Part shown: one piece after another, positions 34,038 to 44,011 of the stretch
How positions within the stretch are numbered: position 1 is the first letter of the stretch
How the letters are laid out: every line of letters begins with the position of its first letter
Assembly (NCBI RefSeq): GCF_009296315.1
Contig: NZ_WHLY01000002.1
Coordinates: 1-64,000 of the forward strand
Length of the DNA stretch: 64,000 nt
Source: Salmonirosea aquatica
Lineage (GTDB): Bacteria > Bacteroidota > Bacteroidia > Cytophagales > Spirosomataceae
Direction: 5' to 3'
The notes under the pieces: generated by a model
What the model saw: only the letters and a program-made list of their open reading frames with translations
What the model was told of the DNA's origin: nothing
The model's database searches: none
Translations under genes and position numbers: made by a program

Positions 34038-35555
34038 TCACAACTCCCCCAACAGCACCAGCAATTCCCGCAACGCCCGGCTCACTTCGCCGCTGGTATC
34101 TGGCAGGTACTTGTGGGCAATCATGGCAAAGCTGAGCCGTTCTCCTTCCTGGGTGACTACATAGCCTGCGTAAGCACGGGTACCTTCAATGGAGCCGCTC
34201 TTGGCACGTACATTACCGGCGGCTTTGGTGCGTTTGCCTATGTTCCTGACTGTCCCGGTTTTCCCCAGTATCGCAATGCTGTTGTAGAAATCGGTAAAGG
34301 TTTTATCCTTCGTTGCAGCGTTCAGGACCTCCGACAGGTTTTGGGCAGTCAGCGATCCGGTGGGTGAAAGGCCGCTTCCGTCCTTGATGTAGAAACCCCG
34401 CATATCGGCCCCTTTTGTACGCCAATATGCAGCCTCAGCTTTGGCGGCATCATCGAAAGAGGCTTTGCCACTCAGGCGCTGTCCGGACGTTTTCAGAAAT
34501 GCATCGGCATACAGATTAATGCTCCACCAGTTGGTTTGCTGGCAAAGTTCCCGCAGCGTGGGTGAATCGTATTGATCGAGCACCGTACGGGGTACCTGAA
34601 TCGCTCCGGAAGCAGCCAGAACCCGGGGTTCTTCCGCTACCCCTACTCCTTCTGCTTTCAGGGTCTGATTCAATCCGAACGCTACCGCATAGGCAGGATT
34701 TGGCACGGCACCCTTCACGGCGAACGATATGGCCCCACGGGGTACCGTCCCGGTCAGTTGCACTGCATTGCCCAGCGGACTAGTGTAAATATAGACCTGA
34801 TCACCCGAACCTGCTTCACCCGTAGTTACCTGATTGGCAAGGGTAAGGTAAGGCAGTTCGGGATCGATACCCAATACCTGCGTAGGATCGCCCACATCGC
34901 GGCCAGCTCGAAACGAAACACGGTACAGGTTTTCACCGAAGTTCAGTCCATGTACCCCAGCTCCGTAGTAATTACCCAAATCACCCCACACCCAGGTATC
35001 GGCCAAAACTTTATCATCGAAAAAGGTAGGGTCGGCCGCCACCTGCCCCCGAATGTACCTAATGCCCGCTTTGCGCACGGCCGCCGTCCAGCGGGCAAGA
35101 AGTTTAGGACGGTCGGGGTAGCCTTCGAAACGGTCGCTACCCAAGGACGGATCGCCCGTACCGCGGATGTACAGGTTTCCCAGCAGCGTATCACCGACTA
35201 GCTGGCCGTCGTATTCCAGGTAGGTTTTATAGGTATAGTCTCCTCCGAATAGCGAGAGTACTGTGGCCGTAGAAACCAGTTTCAGAGTAGAGGCCGAGGG
35301 AAGTGACTGCTCCTGGTTGAGTCCCAGGATGGTACGTCCGTCGCGCGTCGATTTCAGGCAAAAAGCCAGGGTACCATTGCGCATGAGTTCGGAGTTCTGC
35401 AGCTCTATCACGGCATCTGCCAACCGCCCCAGCCCCAGAGAATCGATGCGCTGCGCGGTACTGATTTGGAGAGAAAATATGTAGAAAAGAATGCCAGATA
35501 TCAGGATACGCCCTAAGGCGGCTGTGAAACCGATGGTTTTTATCAACTTTGTCAT
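34038..35555 (-). CDS. dacB: D-alanyl-D-alanine carboxypeptidase/endopeptidase, PBP4 (DacB) type
   Basis: A 505-aa penicillin-binding protein that trims or cuts peptidoglycan cross-links. Signal peptide ISGILFYIFSLQISTAQ. Active-site SxxK is in LPSASTLKLVSTATVL (about residue 84), the SxN-type motif is in KDGSGLSPTGSLTAQNLSEV and the KTG box is in AILGKTGTVRNIGKRT. The large insertion with AFLKTSGQRLSGK and the region GDPSLGSDRFEGYPDRP are typical of class C PBPs with three domains. It is convergent with hslV. Confidence 0.93.
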   Translation of the reverse strand: MTKLIKTIGFTAALGRILISGILFYIFSLQISTAQRIDSLGLGRLADAVIELQNSELMRNGTLAFCLKSTRDGRTILGLNQEQSLPSASTLKLVSTATVLSLFGGDYTYKTYLEYDGQLVGDTLLGNLYIRGTGDPSLGSDRFEGYPDRPKLLARWTAAVRKAGIRYIRGQVAADPTFFDDKVLADTWVWGDLGNYYGAGVHGLNFGENLYRVSFRAGRDVGDPTQVLGIDPELPYLTLANQVTTGEAGSGDQVYIYTSPLGNAVQLTGTVPRGAISFAVKGAVPNPAYAVAFGLNQTLKAEGVGVAEEPRVLAASGAIQVPRTVLDQYDSPTLRELCQQTNWWSINLYADAFLKTSGQRLSGKASFDDAAKAEAAYWRTKGADMRGFYIKDGSGLSPTGSLTAQNLSEVLNAATKDKTFTDFYNSIAILGKTGTVRNIGKRTKAAGNVRAKSGSIEGTRAYAGYVVTQEGERLSFAMIAHKYLPDTSGEVSRALRELLVLLGEL

Positions 35556-35604
35556 TATCGTGCGTTATTGAGGGAGAAGTAGACAATACTGCCCCTTTTT
35601 TTGG

Positions 35605-35643
35605 TACTTTTGTTAATTCGCCTCTCATCAAAAGAGGCTTTTT
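35605..35643 (+). promoter_or_regulatory. TAnnTTTG box followed by a hairpin and T run
   Basis: TACTTTTG (35605-35612) matches the -7 consensus. It is followed at once by the stem GCCTCT/AGAGGC (35620-35638) and TTTTT. No plus-strand gene lies before it, so this may be a small leader, an attenuator or a short RNA ahead of the metallo-beta-lactamase gene at 35816. No -33 box was found. Confidence 0.35.
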
Positions 35644-35815
35644 CGGAAGTATATCCGCTAAGGTACTGGCGATCAAAACAGACTAAACCAAACAGAAGCT
35701 GGTAGGGTAGTCAATATACATTAGTTCACGAAAAAACCATCCAACAGGGTTTTTGGGCTTATAAGGAGTCGCAATATACTCGCCAGGAGATGATTATTCA
35801 CCGCATAGCATTTAT

Positions 35816-37246
35816 ATGAAATTAACATTTTGGGGCGCCGCCCGTCAGGTTACGGGGAGTATGTGCCTGCTGGAAGTTGACGACTACCGTATTCTGATTG
35901 ATTGTGGCGTAAATTTCGACCTGGATGAAAAAGAAAAAAAGGCTCTTTATGATCAACAACGCAGTGTTTTCCCCTTTGATCCCACGCTTGTAAACACGGT
36001 ACTGCTCACCCACGCCCATATTGACCACTCAGGCAATATCCCTAACCTGTACAAGGAAGGCTTTGAGGGGCAGGTCGTTTGTACCGAGCCGACCTATTCC
36101 CTTACGGGCCTGCTGCTGCAAAACGCCGCCATGCTCCACCAGAAGCGGCTGAATACCGCCAACGGCCAATCGTCGAATAAGAAAAAAAAACGCCAGCCTG
36201 TACGCGACATTCCCCGTGACCTATTCACCGAAAAGCATGTCAAGGAAGCTCTTGAAAACTTTTTTCCGGTGGCCTTCGGCCAGCGCTATCGAATCACGGA
36301 CAGCGTAAGTGTCACCTACCTGCCGGCCGGGCATTTGCTGGGCGCCGCCCACATTGTGGTTGAGGTGCGGGAAGACGGTGAGAAAAAGACACTGTGTTTT
36401 TCGGGCGATCTGGGCCGTAAGAACTACCCCCTGCTCGTCGATCCCTACCCGGTACCCCAAGTTGACTACCTGATTTGCGAAACCACCTACGGTAACCGCC
36501 TGCACGAGGACATGCGTCCCCCCGAAGAAGCGTTGCTGGATGTCATTCAGCGCACCTGCGTGGATATTCCGGGCCGGCTTATTATCCCTACGTTTAGCGT
36601 GGGTCGCACGCAAGCCCTGCTGTATACACTCAACAAGCTGTATGTCAATCACCAGTTGCCCCCGCTGAAAGTGTTTACCGATAGTCCGCTGAGCTTTGCC
36701 AGTACCCGGGTGTACCAGAAATTCGCGCGGCTGTTGAACCGGGAAGCACGCGAATTCAAGGAAGACAACGAACTGCTCTTCGATTTTGAAAACCTGGTAT
36801 ATATCGAAACGGGCGACGCCAGCCAGGCCATTTCCAATTACAGCGAGCCCTGTGTGATCATTTCTTCGTCGGGCATGGTACAGGGCGGACGGGTAGAGCA
36901 CCACGTGGCGGCCAATATCGAGAACCCTTACGCCACAATTTTGATGATCGGCTACGCCTCGGAAAATACCCTGGGCTGGCGGCTGCTCAATGGTCAGGAT
37001 ACCATCACAATCCGGGGCGAGAAGAAATCGGTCTTGGCGAATATTGAAAAAATTGACGTATTTAGCGGGCACGGCGATCAGAATGATCTGGTTGATTTTG
37101 TGCAAATGCAGGATAAGGAGCTATTGAAAAAACTGTTTCTGATCCACGGAGAAGCCCAGAGTCTGAGTGATTTTCGCGAGTTATTACTCGGACAGGGCTA
37201 CTTCCAAACAGAAATTCCGGAACGTGGGCAGACCTATGAATTATAA
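35816..37246 (+). CDS. MBL-fold beta-CASP RNA-processing exo/endonuclease-like protein
   Basis: A 476-aa zinc hydrolase with the metallo-beta-lactamase core (motif 1 LIDCGVNF, motif 2 LLTHAHIDHSGNIP at about residue 63, motif 3 LPAGHLLGAAHIVVE, motif 4 CFSGDLGRKNYPLL) and the beta-CASP insert with its motifs (IIPTFSVGRTQALLYTLNKL, VIISSSGMVQGGRVEHHVAA, the final HGDQNDLVDFVQ). Members act on RNA or DNA 3' ends. It is monocistronic, divergent from dacB with a 260-base gap. The exact substrate is unknown. Confidence 0.9.
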   Translation: MKLTFWGAARQVTGSMCLLEVDDYRILIDCGVNFDLDEKEKKALYDQQRSVFPFDPTLVNTVLLTHAHIDHSGNIPNLYKEGFEGQVVCTEPTYSLTGLLLQNAAMLHQKRLNTANGQSSNKKKKRQPVRDIPRDLFTEKHVKEALENFFPVAFGQRYRITDSVSVTYLPAGHLLGAAHIVVEVREDGEKKTLCFSGDLGRKNYPLLVDPYPVPQVDYLICETTYGNRLHEDMRPPEEALLDVIQRTCVDIPGRLIIPTFSVGRTQALLYTLNKLYVNHQLPPLKVFTDSPLSFASTRVYQKFARLLNREAREFKEDNELLFDFENLVYIETGDASQAISNYSEPCVIISSSGMVQGGRVEHHVAANIENPYATILMIGYASENTLGWRLLNGQDTITIRGEKKSVLANIEKIDVFSGHGDQNDLVDFVQMQDKELLKKLFLIHGEAQSLSDFRELLLGQGYFQTEIPERGQTYEL

Positions 37247-37398
37247 CTGTTTGTTGAACTGTTGAATCGTGTCGTCGGGTATTGATTGCTGATTTGCCAT
37301 GGATTTCCAGAATGTTTCCATGCGCCAGCCTTTTAATACACCGGTATAGTGAACCATTCATACTACGATTAAACACTTGTACAATTACACCCCCTTAC

Positions 37399-38352
37399 AT
37401 GAGAACCTACCTCGATTTTGAGAAACCCGTTGTTGAGCTCGAAGCCAAACTAGCCGATATGCGGCGATTGGCCGAAGAAAGCAACGTGGATGTATCAGCA
37501 GCCACGACGGCCCTGGAAAACGGCATTGCCAAACTCCGTCAGGAAATATTCGACAACCTCACCCGCTGGCAGCGGGTCTTGCTGTCGCGGCACCCTGACC
37601 GGCCCTATACCTATGATTATATCCAGCTCATGTGCGAGGAGTTCATTGAGTTGCACGGTGACCGGCAGGTACGCGACGATCCGGCGATGATCGGAGGATT
37701 TGCCAAACTGGGTGGGCAGGGAGTCATGATTATCGGCCAGCAAAAAGGCCGTAATACCAAGCAGCGGCAGCACCGGAATTTTGGCATGCCCAATCCGGAA
37801 GGATACCGCAAGGCCCTGCGCCTGATGAAGCTGGCCGAAAAATTCAACCGCCCCATCATCACCCTGATCGATACACCCGGGGCTTTCCCGGGACTGGAGG
37901 CCGAAGAACGCGGTCAGGCGGAGGCCATTGCCCGTAACCTGAAGGAAATGTTCATGCTCAAGGTACCTGTCATTTGTATTATCATCGGAGAAGGGGCCTC
38001 CGGCGGCGCTTTGGGTATCGCCATTGGCGACCGGGTTTTGATGCTGGAGAATACATGGTATTCGGTGATTTCTCCCGAAAACTGCTCGACCATACTCTGG
38101 CGGAGCTGGGACTATAAGGAACAGGCCGCCGAAGCACTCAAACTTACGGCCCGCGACATGAAAGAAAATGGCCTGATCGACGGAATTGTGCCTGAACCGC
38201 TTGGTGGCGCTCATCTCGACCACGCTATTATGTCCCAAAATCTAAAAAAAGTCATTGTCGAAACGCTGGATGAGCTTTCCCGGCTTTCCGCGGAAGATCG
38301 CATCAACCAAAGGATCGACAAATTCTGCGCCATGGGCGTTTTTAACGAATAG
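37399..38352 (+). CDS. accA: Acetyl-CoA carboxylase carboxyltransferase subunit alpha
   Basis: A 317-aa subunit that, with AccD, moves CO2 from biotin to acetyl-CoA, the first step of fatty acid synthesis. I choose ATG 37399 ([20 protein letters not shown]); upstream codons up to 37282 are not conserved. Landmarks are [19 protein letters not shown], the Gly-rich [40 protein letters not shown] and [20 protein letters not shown]. It is followed after 8 bases by an HAD gene in the same direction, so they are probably co-transcribed. Confidence 0.97.
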   Translation: MRTYLDFEKPVVELEAKLADMRRLAEESNVDVSAATTALENGIAKLRQEIFDNLTRWQRVLLSRHPDRPYTYDYIQLMCEEFIELHGDRQVRDDPAMIGGFAKLGGQGVMIIGQQKGRNTKQRQHRNFGMPNPEGYRKALRLMKLAEKFNRPIITLIDTPGAFPGLEAEERGQAEAIARNLKEMFMLKVPVICIIIGEGASGGALGIAIGDRVLMLENTWYSVISPENCSTILWRSWDYKEQAAEALKLTARDMKENGLIDGIVPEPLGGAHLDHAIMSQNLKKVIVETLDELSRLSAEDRINQRIDKFCAMGVFNE

Positions 38353-38360
38353 GTACTTTC

Positions 38361-38993
38361 GTGATAGATTCCATAAAAAACATCATCTTCGACCTGGGTG
38401 ATGTCATCATCAACATCGACGTGCCGCGCGCGGCGCAATCGTTTGCTACCCTAAGCGGACGCAGCACTGAGGAAATAGTGCGCCTGTTCGAAGAGGGAAA
38501 CCTGTTCCGCCAGTTCGAAACGGGTGCTTTGGATGCCGACGGTTTCCGATCCTACGTGCGGGAAATCCTGAACAATACTACCTGGGCCGATGTCGAAGTG
38601 GACACCGCCTGGAACTCCCTCTTGCTTGATATTCCCGCTGAACGCATCGAATTGATCCGGAAATTGAGTAAGGATTACCGGCTGTTTCTCCTCAGCAACA
38701 CGAGTAGTATTCACATTGAGGCCGTTGACAAAATCCTCCACCAGGCATCCGGCGCCGAACGGTTGGGCGATTTGTTTGAAAAAGTATTTCTCTCCTACGA
38801 AATGGGTGTGATGAAACCCCATCCCGAAATCTACCAGCGGGTTTTGACGGAAGCCGACCTTCTGCCCGACGAAACCTTGTTTCTGGATGATAACCTCGAT
38901 AACATCCACGCCGCCCGTTTGCTCGGCATTCAAACCATCCATGTTCAGAAACCGTTAAGCATTCTGGACTACCTCAACGACTATGTCGATTAA
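38361..38993 (+). CDS. HAD-superfamily phosphatase (YihX-like)
   Basis: A 210-aa HAD subfamily IA hydrolase starting with GTG. Motif I IKNIIFDLGDVIINIDVPRA holds the nucleophile Asp; motif II is LFLLSNTSSIHIEAVDKI, motif III Lys in GVMKPHPEIYQRVL and motif IV LFLDDNLDNIHAARLL. It resembles YihX, a glucose-1-phosphate phosphatase, but the substrate is not certain. It lies 8 bases after accA and overlaps the M50 protease start by 11 bases. Confidence 0.9.
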   Translation: MIDSIKNIIFDLGDVIINIDVPRAAQSFATLSGRSTEEIVRLFEEGNLFRQFETGALDADGFRSYVREILNNTTWADVEVDTAWNSLLLDIPAERIELIRKLSKDYRLFLLSNTSSIHIEAVDKILHQASGAERLGDLFEKVFLSYEMGVMKPHPEIYQRVLTEADLLPDETLFLDDNLDNIHAARLLGIQTIHVQKPLSILDYLNDYVD

Positions 38994-40122
38994 GACCCGC
39001 ACCTACCTGATTCAGGGCATTTTATTTGTTCTCACACTCATCACGACTACCCTTTCGGGAGCGGAGTGGATCTACGGCAAAACCTTCATTTTCATGGAAA
39101 ATCCCCTCGGCTGGCCCGAATTCTGGCAGGGGCTTAATTTTTCCATTCCGTTTCTGGCCATCCTCACCATCCATGAGTTCGGGCATTATTTTACCGCCAA
39201 GTTTTACCAGGTGGAGGTCACCCTACCCTACTACATTCCGCTGTGGTTCGGCATTACCCAGAGCATCGGAACCATGGGAGCTTTTATCCGCATTACCTCG
39301 GTGGTGCGCTCCAGAATCAAATTTTTCGACATTGGCATTGCAGGCCCCCTGGCTGGTTTTGTGGCCGCGCTGGGGGTACTCTGGTACGGTTTCACCCATT
39401 TGCCTCCCCCGGAACATATCTTTACCATTCACCCCGAATACCTCCGCTACGGGCTCGATTATCCCAAGTATGTGTACCAAAATCAGGAGGGAGGCCTTGC
39501 TTTGGGTGATACGATCCTGTTTTGGTGGTTCAAAACCTACATTGCCGATCCTACCCGACTGCCCCACGCTTTTGAGATGATCCACTACCCCTACATCTTT
39601 GCGGGCTACATGGCGCTTTTCTTTACTTCACTCAATCTGATTCCCATTGGCCAGTTGGATGGTGGACATATTTTGTATGGGCTGATCGGCAAAAAACGGT
39701 TCAATGCAGTAGCACCTATCCTATTCGTCCTCTTCACTTTTTACGCAGGTTTGGGCCTTTTCAAGGCTGACGAATTTTCTGTTCCCAATGATGAGCAATT
39801 CTATACCCTTTTGGGGTACCTGGCTTTTTACGCTTATTTTTTGTACATCTGCCTGAGGCGCCTAAGCAGCAATCCCCGTACTGCCCTGATGCTCAGTTTG
39901 GGTATTGTGATCACCCAATTTGCTGTTACCTACCTTCGACCCGACTGGGAGGGGTACCCTGGCTTTTTGCCTTTTGTGTTTTTGTTGGGCCGTTTTCTGG
40001 GCGTCTACCATCCCGAAACGGCTGAAGAGGGTCCGCTGGGTACCGGTCGAATACTATTGGGCTGGCTGGCGGTGCTGGTGTTTGTTCTGTGTGCGAGTCC
40101 TAAGCCGTTCATTATTGTATAA
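38983..40122 (+). CDS. Site-2 protease-like M50 membrane metalloprotease
   Basis: A 379-aa intramembrane zinc protease: hydrophobic first span, HExxH in AILTIHEFGHYFTAKFYQV (about residue 63), and the second zinc motif NLIPIGQLDGGHILYGLIGK. Further spans include AGPLAGFVAALGVLWYGF and VAPILFVLFTFYAGLGLF. It has no PDZ domain, so it is a small S2P type acting on membrane substrates such as anti-sigma factors. It is coupled to the HAD gene by an overlap. Confidence 0.92.
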   Translation: MSIKTRTYLIQGILFVLTLITTTLSGAEWIYGKTFIFMENPLGWPEFWQGLNFSIPFLAILTIHEFGHYFTAKFYQVEVTLPYYIPLWFGITQSIGTMGAFIRITSVVRSRIKFFDIGIAGPLAGFVAALGVLWYGFTHLPPPEHIFTIHPEYLRYGLDYPKYVYQNQEGGLALGDTILFWWFKTYIADPTRLPHAFEMIHYPYIFAGYMALFFTSLNLIPIGQLDGGHILYGLIGKKRFNAVAPILFVLFTFYAGLGLFKADEFSVPNDEQFYTLLGYLAFYAYFLYICLRRLSSNPRTALMLSLGIVITQFAVTYLRPDWEGYPGFLPFVFLLGRFLGVYHPETAEEGPLGTGRILLGWLAVLVFVLCASPKPFIIV

Positions 40123-40210
40123 TTGGGAAGTGGACATTCTATTTATACTGAGGTCGCAAGGGTAGGCTTTGAGCTGAATTCTTTTTTTTCTTCTACTTTC
40201 CTCCTGCATC

Positions 40211-40777
40211 ATGTTCGCATTTTTATTCAAACTGTCAGGTTGGAAAGTTGTCGGCACTCCGCCCTACGCAATACCCAAAGCGATTTGGGTAGGCGCGCCC
40301 CATCATTCCAACTGGGACTTCCTCATCAGCGTGGGCGCCCGTGCTACCATGCATTTCGATATAGGCTTTCTGGCAAAAAAAGAACTTTTTCAATGGTACT
40401 CGGCCGGGCTGTTCAGGGCGTTGGGAGGGTACCCTGTAGACCGCACTCAGGGCAACAATCTGGTAGATGCCGTCGTTGAAACTTTTCGAGAAAATGAGCG
40501 GTTGCACATTGCTCTTACCCCCGAAGGTACCCGCCGTGACGTGCATGCCCTGAAAACAGGTTTTTATTACATGGCCTTACAAGCACAGGTACCCCTCATT
40601 CTGGTAGGATTCGATTATCCCCGGAAAGCATTTGTCATCCGTGACCCCCTGTGGCTTACCGGAGATTATGCAAACGATATGCATGCCATCTACGATTTTT
40701 ACCTAACGATCGGGGGACGGAGAAAAAGCTGGCTTGACATGTATGCCCGCACTGGCGTCATTGCCGGTAGTCATTAG
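40211..40777 (+). CDS. 1-acyl-glycerol-3-phosphate acyltransferase-like protein (PlsC family)
   Basis: A 188-aa acyltransferase: the HX4D motif is VGAPHHSNWDFLISVGA (about residue 33), the acceptor motif is RALGGYPVDRTQGNNLV and motif III is IALTPEGTRRDVHALKTGFY, with APLILVGFDYPRKAFVI as the fourth block region. It lacks the long C-terminal tail of PlsC. It may acylate lysophospholipids or act in ornithine lipid synthesis. It is the last gene of a run of accA-associated genes. Confidence 0.9.
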   Translation: MFAFLFKLSGWKVVGTPPYAIPKAIWVGAPHHSNWDFLISVGARATMHFDIGFLAKKELFQWYSAGLFRALGGYPVDRTQGNNLVDAVVETFRENERLHIALTPEGTRRDVHALKTGFYYMALQAQVPLILVGFDYPRKAFVIRDPLWLTGDYANDMHAIYDFYLTIGGRRKSWLDMYARTGVIAGSH

Positions 40778-41145
40778 TAGGGGCAGTTGATATAGCATGC
40801 CCTGCTGAGCATATTTTGTTCAATGCATAATATAGTTCCAAAAAAATCAAAATAACCCGACGGGTCTTTCGGAATAGTCAGTTTTATCCCTGTATATTTG
40901 AGGAAGTAAGAAATTCATTAAGTTCGGATCCACGTGCAGAAAGGGATACTTGAGGGAGAAGGTCGATCCGGTGATGGAATGAGAAACTTTTTGGCTTTTA
41001 ATGACGAATCGGCTCACTGCCTCGCCCTTTCCGGTAAAGTTTCTTATCCCCAACCCTCCTTTTCACTTACTGGCTTTTGCATGGTTCGGCCCACATTGTG
41101 TGTAATCGGTCTGAACGATTAACCCCATTATTTTGACTTATTCAT
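40778..41145. other. Intergenic, no gene seen
   Basis: About 370 bases between the acyltransferase and the MreB-like gene. Small ORFs overlap it on both strands but show no family features. No clear terminator was found; the region must hold the promoter of the MreB-like gene (TTTTGACTTATTC near 41130 is a weak candidate). Confidence 0.4.
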
Positions 41146-42149
41146 ATGAATCACGATATAGCAATTGATCTTGGCACCGCCAATTTTCTGATAATCCACG
41201 AAGACAATATTGTCGTTGATCAGCCCTCCGTGGTAGCCTTCGACCGGGCCACCAACAAAATGCTCGCCGTAGGTCATGAGGCCATGCAAATGGAAGGCAA
41301 AACTCACGATAAAATCCGTACTGTCAGGCCGTTACAGGGCGGTGTAATCGCCGATTTCAACGCCGCCGAGCAAATGATCCGGGGCATGATGGCCATGGTG
41401 GGTTTCCGCCGCAGCCTGTTCCGGCCCTTTATCCGGATGGTAGTGTGCATCCCGTCGGGAATCACCGAAGTCGAGAAACGCGCCGTTGAAGATTCGGCTG
41501 AAATCCTCGGCGCCCGCAAATTGTACCTGATTCACGAGCCGATTGCGGCGGCGGTGGGTATTGGTCTCAACGTAGAGGAACCCGAAGGCAACATGATTGT
41601 GGATATTGGGGGGGTACTACCGAAATTGCCCTGATTGCCTCGAGCGGTATCATTTGCAATCAGTCGGTGCGGGTAGCTGGCAACACCCTCGACGCCGATA
41701 TTGAACTATACATCCGCCACGAATATAACCTCCTGATCGGGCAACCTACCGCCGAACGCATCAAGCACAGCATCGGGGCGGCTCTCACCGACTTGCCCGA
41801 ATCGCAGCGCGATTGCACGGTCATGGGCCGCGACCTGATGACCGGAATGCCCAAGCAGATCGTAGTGACGCAAGCCGAAATAGCCCACTGCCTCGATAAA
41901 TCCCTATCCAAAATCGAGGAGTCGGTGATGAAACTGTTGGAAGAAATGCCTCCCGAACTTGCGGGGGACATCTACCAGCGGGGCATGTACCTGTCGGGAG
42001 GTGGTGCTTTGCTACATGGGCTTGACAAACGTCTTTCCCAAAAAACTCATTTGACTGTTCATACCGTGGAAGATCCACTGCGCATGGTGGTACGGGGTGC
42101 AGGCAAAACTCTGAAAAACATCGAACGGGCGGGGTACCTTATTAAGTGA
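41146..42149 (+). CDS. MreB-like actin homologue (frameshifted at a G run)
   Basis: A rod-shape determining, actin-fold ATPase. The first part holds the phosphate-1 motif IAIDLGTANFLIIHEDN and the conserved KIRTVRPLQGGVIADFNAAE and CIPSGITEVEKRAVEDSAEI. The break is at the G7 run 41608-41614, where an eighth G gives IVDIGGGTTEIALIASSGII. The second part holds ERIKHSIGAALTDLPESQRD, TGMPKQIVVTQAEIAHCLDK and the adenosine motif MYLSGGGALLHGLDK. Reconstructed, it is about 334 aa. It polymerises on the inner membrane and guides wall synthesis. The break is probably a sequencing deletion. Confidence 0.88.
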
Positions 42150-42191
42150 GTGGACAGTGGACAGTGGACAGTGGACAGTGGACAGTGGACA
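42150..42191. repeat. Tandem heptamer (GTGGACA)6
   Basis: Six exact copies of GTGGACA start one base after the MreB-like stop and end in GTTAGGG. Similar GTTGACA copies occur at 43813-43842. Such tracts are common in Bacteroidota spacers and prone to slippage. Confidence 0.9.
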
Positions 42192-42234
42192 GTTAGGGAA
42201 AATTAAACTCAATGGCTTCTACCCTATTTCTTTA

Positions 42235-42275
42235 AAAATCTTTGTCACTTTGTCCCTCTGCACTGAGTCACTTAG
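42235..42275. repeat. Dispersed spacer repeat (arm of the hslV-dacB element)
   Basis: The sequence ATCTTTGTCACTTTGTCCC with CTCTGCACTGAGTCACTTAG resembles one arm of the inverted repeat at 33945-34015 (ACAAAGGCACAGAGTAGCAA reversed). It sits between two convergent genes, as does the other copy. Confidence 0.5.
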
Positions 42276-43389
42276 CCAATTTCTTCCTTAAGGTACCCTA
42301 CCATGGAGGCACCGGCGCGCTGAGAAGCTCCGGGGCCACCTACCTTGGCTTGAAGTTGGCGAAAGTCGTCCAGCATGGTAGCCCGTTTGGTGCCGCCGGG
42401 CAAGATAGCGCGCAGTTCAGCGTCCAGTTGTTTCGAAGAAAAATCGTCCTGAATCAATTCCCGGACGGCCTCCTTTTCCATGATCAGGTTGGCGAGCGAA
42501 ATATAAGGTACCCGGATCAGGTTTTTGGCGATTGTATACGAAATAGTACTGGTTCGGTAACAGACCACCTCGGGTACCGAAAAAAGGGCGGTTTCAAGCG
42601 TCGCGGTACCGGAGGTTACTATTGCTGCTTCGGCCACTGAGAGCAGGTCATAGGTACCTTCGAATACTACAGTTACGTTCGGTAAGCTTTGGTACTTTTC
42701 GTAGACTACCTCTGGCAAACTTCTTACTGCGGCTATGACGAATTCATGGTCTGGAAACGCTGCCTGAATACTCAGCATTGTATCCAGTGTACCCATGACC
42801 TCCTGCTTGCGGCTGCCGGGGAGCAGGGCGATAATCTTTTTATTTTCAAGGTTATTCTTTGCTTTAAAATCAGAATCCGCGGAGAATTCATGGATCGCAT
42901 CCATTAGCGGATTACCTACATAAGTTACTTTATAACCGTATTTTTTGTAAAATTCCACTTCAAAAGGAAAGATTACATACATACGATCCACGGTAGCCTT
43001 AATTTTCAAAGCCCGTTTCTGATTCCAGGCCCATACCTTCGGCGAGATATAATACAGTACCCTGATCCCTCTTTTTTGGCAAAGGACGCCATCCGCAAAT
43101 TAAAGCCGGGATAATCAATAAGAATCAGGGCGTCAGGCTGGTAATCCATTACATCCTCTTTGCACTTTTTCAGGAATCCTAAAATGATAGACAGGTTCAT
43201 TACCACTTCCAGAAACCCCATGAAAGCCATGTCGGTGTAGTGCGTCACAAGCGTAGCTCCCTGCTGCTGCATCAGGTCGCCGCCCCAGGCCCGGAATTCC
43301 GCGGCAGAGTCGTGGGACCGGATGCCCTTCATCAGATTGGCTCCGTGCAGGTCGCCCGAACGCTCGCCGGCAATCAGGTAGTACTTCAT
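42272..43389 (-). CDS. lpxB: Lipid-A-disaccharide synthase (frameshifted at an A/T run)
   Basis: A GT19 glycosyltransferase that joins UDP-2,3-diacylglucosamine and lipid X to make the lipid A disaccharide. Landmarks: MKYYLIAGERSGDLHGANLM, AFMGFLEVVMNL, ALILIDYPGFNLRMASFAKK, VGNPLMDAI, IALLPGSRKQEV, and VTSGTATLETALFSVPEVVC. The frame breaks at the T6 run near 43066; one extra base restores KKRGIRVLYYISPKVWAWNQ. Reconstructed length is about 372 aa. It overlaps the queD-like gene by 4 bases. Confidence 0.9.
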
Positions 43390-43805
43390 TCGCCGTAGTA
43401 CTCAACAAAATTCTTGGGAGTCTCGATCAGCTTGATGTAATGCAACCGCGCTTCGGGAGCGATCTCAGTTACAGCGGGAGCCAGGATTTTCCAGATTTCC
43501 ATCACAAATATTTCGCAGGAGGCCATCTTCCCCCGCATGAACGGTACATCGAGATTCAGATTCTTATGATCCACCTGATCGATTATCCTGTTTTTAATCA
43601 AATCGCCCAACGCCTTCAGGTCAATCACAAAGCCTGTTCCTGCATCAGGTACCCCCTTCACGGTCACGATGAGCTCGAAATTGTGGCCATGGAAATTGAT
43701 ATTGGCGCAGGGGCCAAATATTTCCTGGTTTCTTTCTTCGGTCCAGTTCGGATTGTACAGGCGGTGGGCCGCGTTAAAATGTTCTTTTCGAGTGACGTAA
43801 ACCAC
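43386..43805 (-). CDS. 6-carboxy/6-pyruvoyl-tetrahydropterin synthase (QueD-like)
   Basis: A 139-aa enzyme of queuosine or pterin synthesis. Zinc His ligands lie in EHFNAAHRLYNPNW and FGPCANINFHGHNFELIVTV (with the catalytic Cys), then MDLKALGDLIKNRIIDQVDH and a final Glu in IKLIETPKNFVEYYGE. It is co-directional with lpxB (4-base overlap). The minus promoter TATTTTTG at 43884-43891 lies 79 bases upstream. The family includes both 6-PTPS and QueD; QueD is more likely in bacteria. Confidence 0.92.
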   Translation of the reverse strand: MVYVTRKEHFNAAHRLYNPNWTEERNQEIFGPCANINFHGHNFELIVTVKGVPDAGTGFVIDLKALGDLIKNRIIDQVDHKNLNLDVPFMRGKMASCEIFVMEIWKILAPAVTEIAPEARLHYIKLIETPKNFVEYYGE

Positions 43806-43883
43806 TTTTTCAGTTGACAGTTGACAATTGAGAGTTGACCGATGCTTGGCTTTAACGCCCTAGCTTGTCAACTCGTTTCTGTT

Positions 43884-43891
43884 GCAAAAAT
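43884..43891 (-). promoter_or_regulatory. Promoter -7 box for queD-lpxB
   Basis: The minus strand reads TATTTTTG, matching TAnnTTTG, about 80 bases before the queD-like start. A GTTGACA-rich tract lies between the box and the gene. Confidence 0.4.
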
Positions 43892-44011
43892 ACGTTTTGT
43901 TTGGGAAGGAGCGCGGTATTGTGCTTAACTTTACAATTCCTTTTAAACATCTTACTAGTTGCGGGGCAAACGACACTGTCCCTGTTCAACTGTCAACCAT
44001 CCATTGCATAC

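Noticed and set aside
41600-41625. Programmed ribosomal frameshift in the MreB-like gene
   Set aside because: No slippery heptamer with downstream structure typical of known cases; a one-base gap in a G run explains it, and three other host genes show the same pattern.
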